NCBI GenBank assembly: GCA_900547915.1 | Contig: URIN01000002.1 | Coordinates: 1 to 16,356, forward strand | Direction: 5' to 3' | Source of the DNA: an uncultured Clostridium sp. | GTDB lineage: Bacteria; Bacillota; Clostridia; Oscillospirales; Acutalibacteraceae | DNA length: 16,356 nt | In this document: positions 15,404-16,356 of the stretch, in pieces | Position numbering within the stretch: the stretch's first letter is position 1 | How the letters are laid out: each line of letters opens with the position of its first letter | Notes under the pieces: model-generated | Seen by the model: the letters and a program-made list of their open reading frames with translations, nothing else | What the model was told of the DNA's origin: nothing | The model's database searches: none | Program-made: the position numbers and the translations under genes

Positions 15404-16356
15404 TCAAAAACGGTATTGGCCTGTAACCGTACCTATTATGGCAACGATTGCCCAAACTATGAGAGCTATAACCCCAACAACAATAGCAACGAGCACAATA
15501 ACGGCCAGTATAAGCAGTGCCAAAATAAGCGGGCCTTTTTTGCTCTTTTTAACGGGATCTGTGAAGTTTCTTCTCTTATCCTCCAATTCAGGTGCGTTTT
15601 CACCGCTGTCAGAAACAGGATAAAGAGGAAGCGTTGCTTTAGCGTCACAATATCCCGGATTCCAAAGCAGAGGCTCAACGAGACCTCTTACACTTGTTGC
15701 ACCCTTAAGAAATTTTCCTATATTAAGGTGAATGGTATCAAGGAATGAATCAATAACATTGAGGACGGCACAGGTAAGCTTATATTCACGTGTTTCCGGA
15801 CCGTAAGGCGAATCGCCGCAGTAAAGATTCTGAACAAGTTCAAGAATGAAGTCCACAACCTTGTTATCGGCAATATCTGCAATATCCTCTTTTTTAAGAC
15901 CTGATTCTTTTTTACATATCTTCCATATCTTCTTGAAAGTAAGCTTATTAAGGAATTTTCCTATCGGTTTAATAAGCCACGCCAACTTTTTAACCTTTTC
16001 ACCAGGAATTGAAAATGCGGGGGTCATTTCAGCAAGGCGGTCAATATCATTGCCCATTGCCCAGATGACCTCTGATATCATACCAAAGAAAAAGCCTTTC
16101 ATATATTCATCAAACGACTTTCCTCCGGTATCAAGTCCGGGAACATCTTTGATTATTGTTGTATCAACATCTATCTTGGCGTTTTTCGGATCAAAAGTAA
16201 TCGTTCTCATTGTCGGCGGGCAGCCTATCATTGCTCCGCAGGCAATGTCATAGAAAACATTTCCTTTTTTACTGATTATGTAACTGATGTCATGCACATG
16301 TGTATGACCCGTGATCATGCAGTGAAGACCGGCATCTGCAAATATCTCTCTTGTTG
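15404..16356 (-). CDS. Metallophosphoesterase with hydrophobic C-terminus (N-terminus cut by window edge)
   Basis: The frame enters from the right edge and continues past the first visible ATG (16318), since upstream codons read REIFADAGLHC without a stop. The visible 316 residues start with the last metal-binding motif of calcineurin-like phosphoesterases, MITGHTHVHD (His17 and His19 of the visible part). The earlier motifs (DxH, GDxxD, GNHE) must lie outside the window. About 235 residues after the motif match nothing I know. Near the end comes a basic stretch (KKSKK), then about 39 mostly hydrophobic residues, enough for one or two membrane spans, so the enzyme is probably membrane-tethered. 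The substrate is unknown. The next gene on this strand encodes the GtrA-like protein, which has its own promoter but could also receive read-through, as no terminator is visible between them. Confidence 0.85.
   Translation of the reverse strand, partial: TREIFADAGLHCMITGHTHVHDISYIISKKGNVFYDIACGAMIGCPPTMRTITFDPKNAKIDVDTTIIKDVPGLDTGGKSFDEYMKGFFFGMISEVIWAMGNDIDRLAEMTPAFSIPGEKVKKLAWLIKPIGKFLNKLTFKKIWKICKKESGLKKEDIADIADNKVVDFILELVQNLYCGDSPYGPETREYKLTCAVLNVIDSFLDTIHLNIGKFLKGATSVRGLVEPLLWNPGYCDAKATLPLYPVSDSGENAPELEDKRRNFTDPVKKSKKGPLILALLILAVIVLVAIVVGVIALIVWAIVAIIGTVTGQYRF

Noticed and set aside
15846..16253. 135-codon plus-strand frame opposite the metallophosphoesterase gene
   Set aside because: The minus-strand frame continues through it to the window edge with a real GHTH motif; the plus frame has none.
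1..16356. tRNA, rRNA, CRISPR, transposon or phage genes
   Set aside because: I saw no cloverleaf-like sequences, regular repeat-spacer pattern, transposase motifs or phage proteins; spacers are short and explained by promoters and hairpins.

Overview
The window looks like a chromosomal housekeeping region of a low-to-mid GC Firmicute, most likely a Clostridia member (Oscillospiraceae/Ruminococcus-like). The grounds are the Firmicutes-type RpoB, RpoC and S12 proteins, the Bacillus-type short NagB, strong AAGGAGG ribosome binding sites and clean sigma-A promoters. The genus is an inference; no rRNA gene is present to settle it. No tRNA, rRNA, insertion sequence, CRISPR array or prophage gene was seen.

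Left part, minus strand (1-8084): a sigma-A promoter at 8056-8084 drives rpoB (start corrected to 7899) and rpoC. After a 201-bp spacer with two strong hairpins comes the first 64 codons of rpsL, which starts with TTG and runs off the left edge. This is the classic rpoB-rpoC-str order, but the usual upstream genes rplJ-rplL are not adjacent. Transcription starts afresh before rpoB, with a leader of about 150 nt.

Middle part, plus strand (8292-14532): divergent from rpoB is a gene for a lipoprotein of the peptide/nickel-binding family 5 of ABC transporters, with no permease or ATPase genes nearby. A VanZ-like small membrane protein overlaps its end by 17 bp. A near-perfect promoter (TTGACA-N16-TATAAT) overlapping the VanZ stop codon starts a tight run of nagB, a 160-residue membrane-anchored protein of unknown function, metG and tatD. 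The run is closed by a perfect 13-bp stem terminator. It links aminosugar catabolism with methionyl-tRNA synthesis, and metG has no leader RNA of its own.

Right part, minus strand (14573-16356): the C-terminal part of a metallophosphoesterase with a long hydrophobic C-terminus enters from the right edge. It is followed by a GtrA-like four-helix membrane protein with its own extended -10 promoter. A bidirectional terminator separates the convergent tatD and GtrA-like genes.

I found no convincing new multi-gene system. The points most worth a second look are the rpoB upstream region (possible small RNA with an orphan terminator opposite the rpoB promoter), the rpoC-rpsL hairpins, the nagB promoter flanked by a 10-nt direct repeat, and the uncharacterised membrane proteins.
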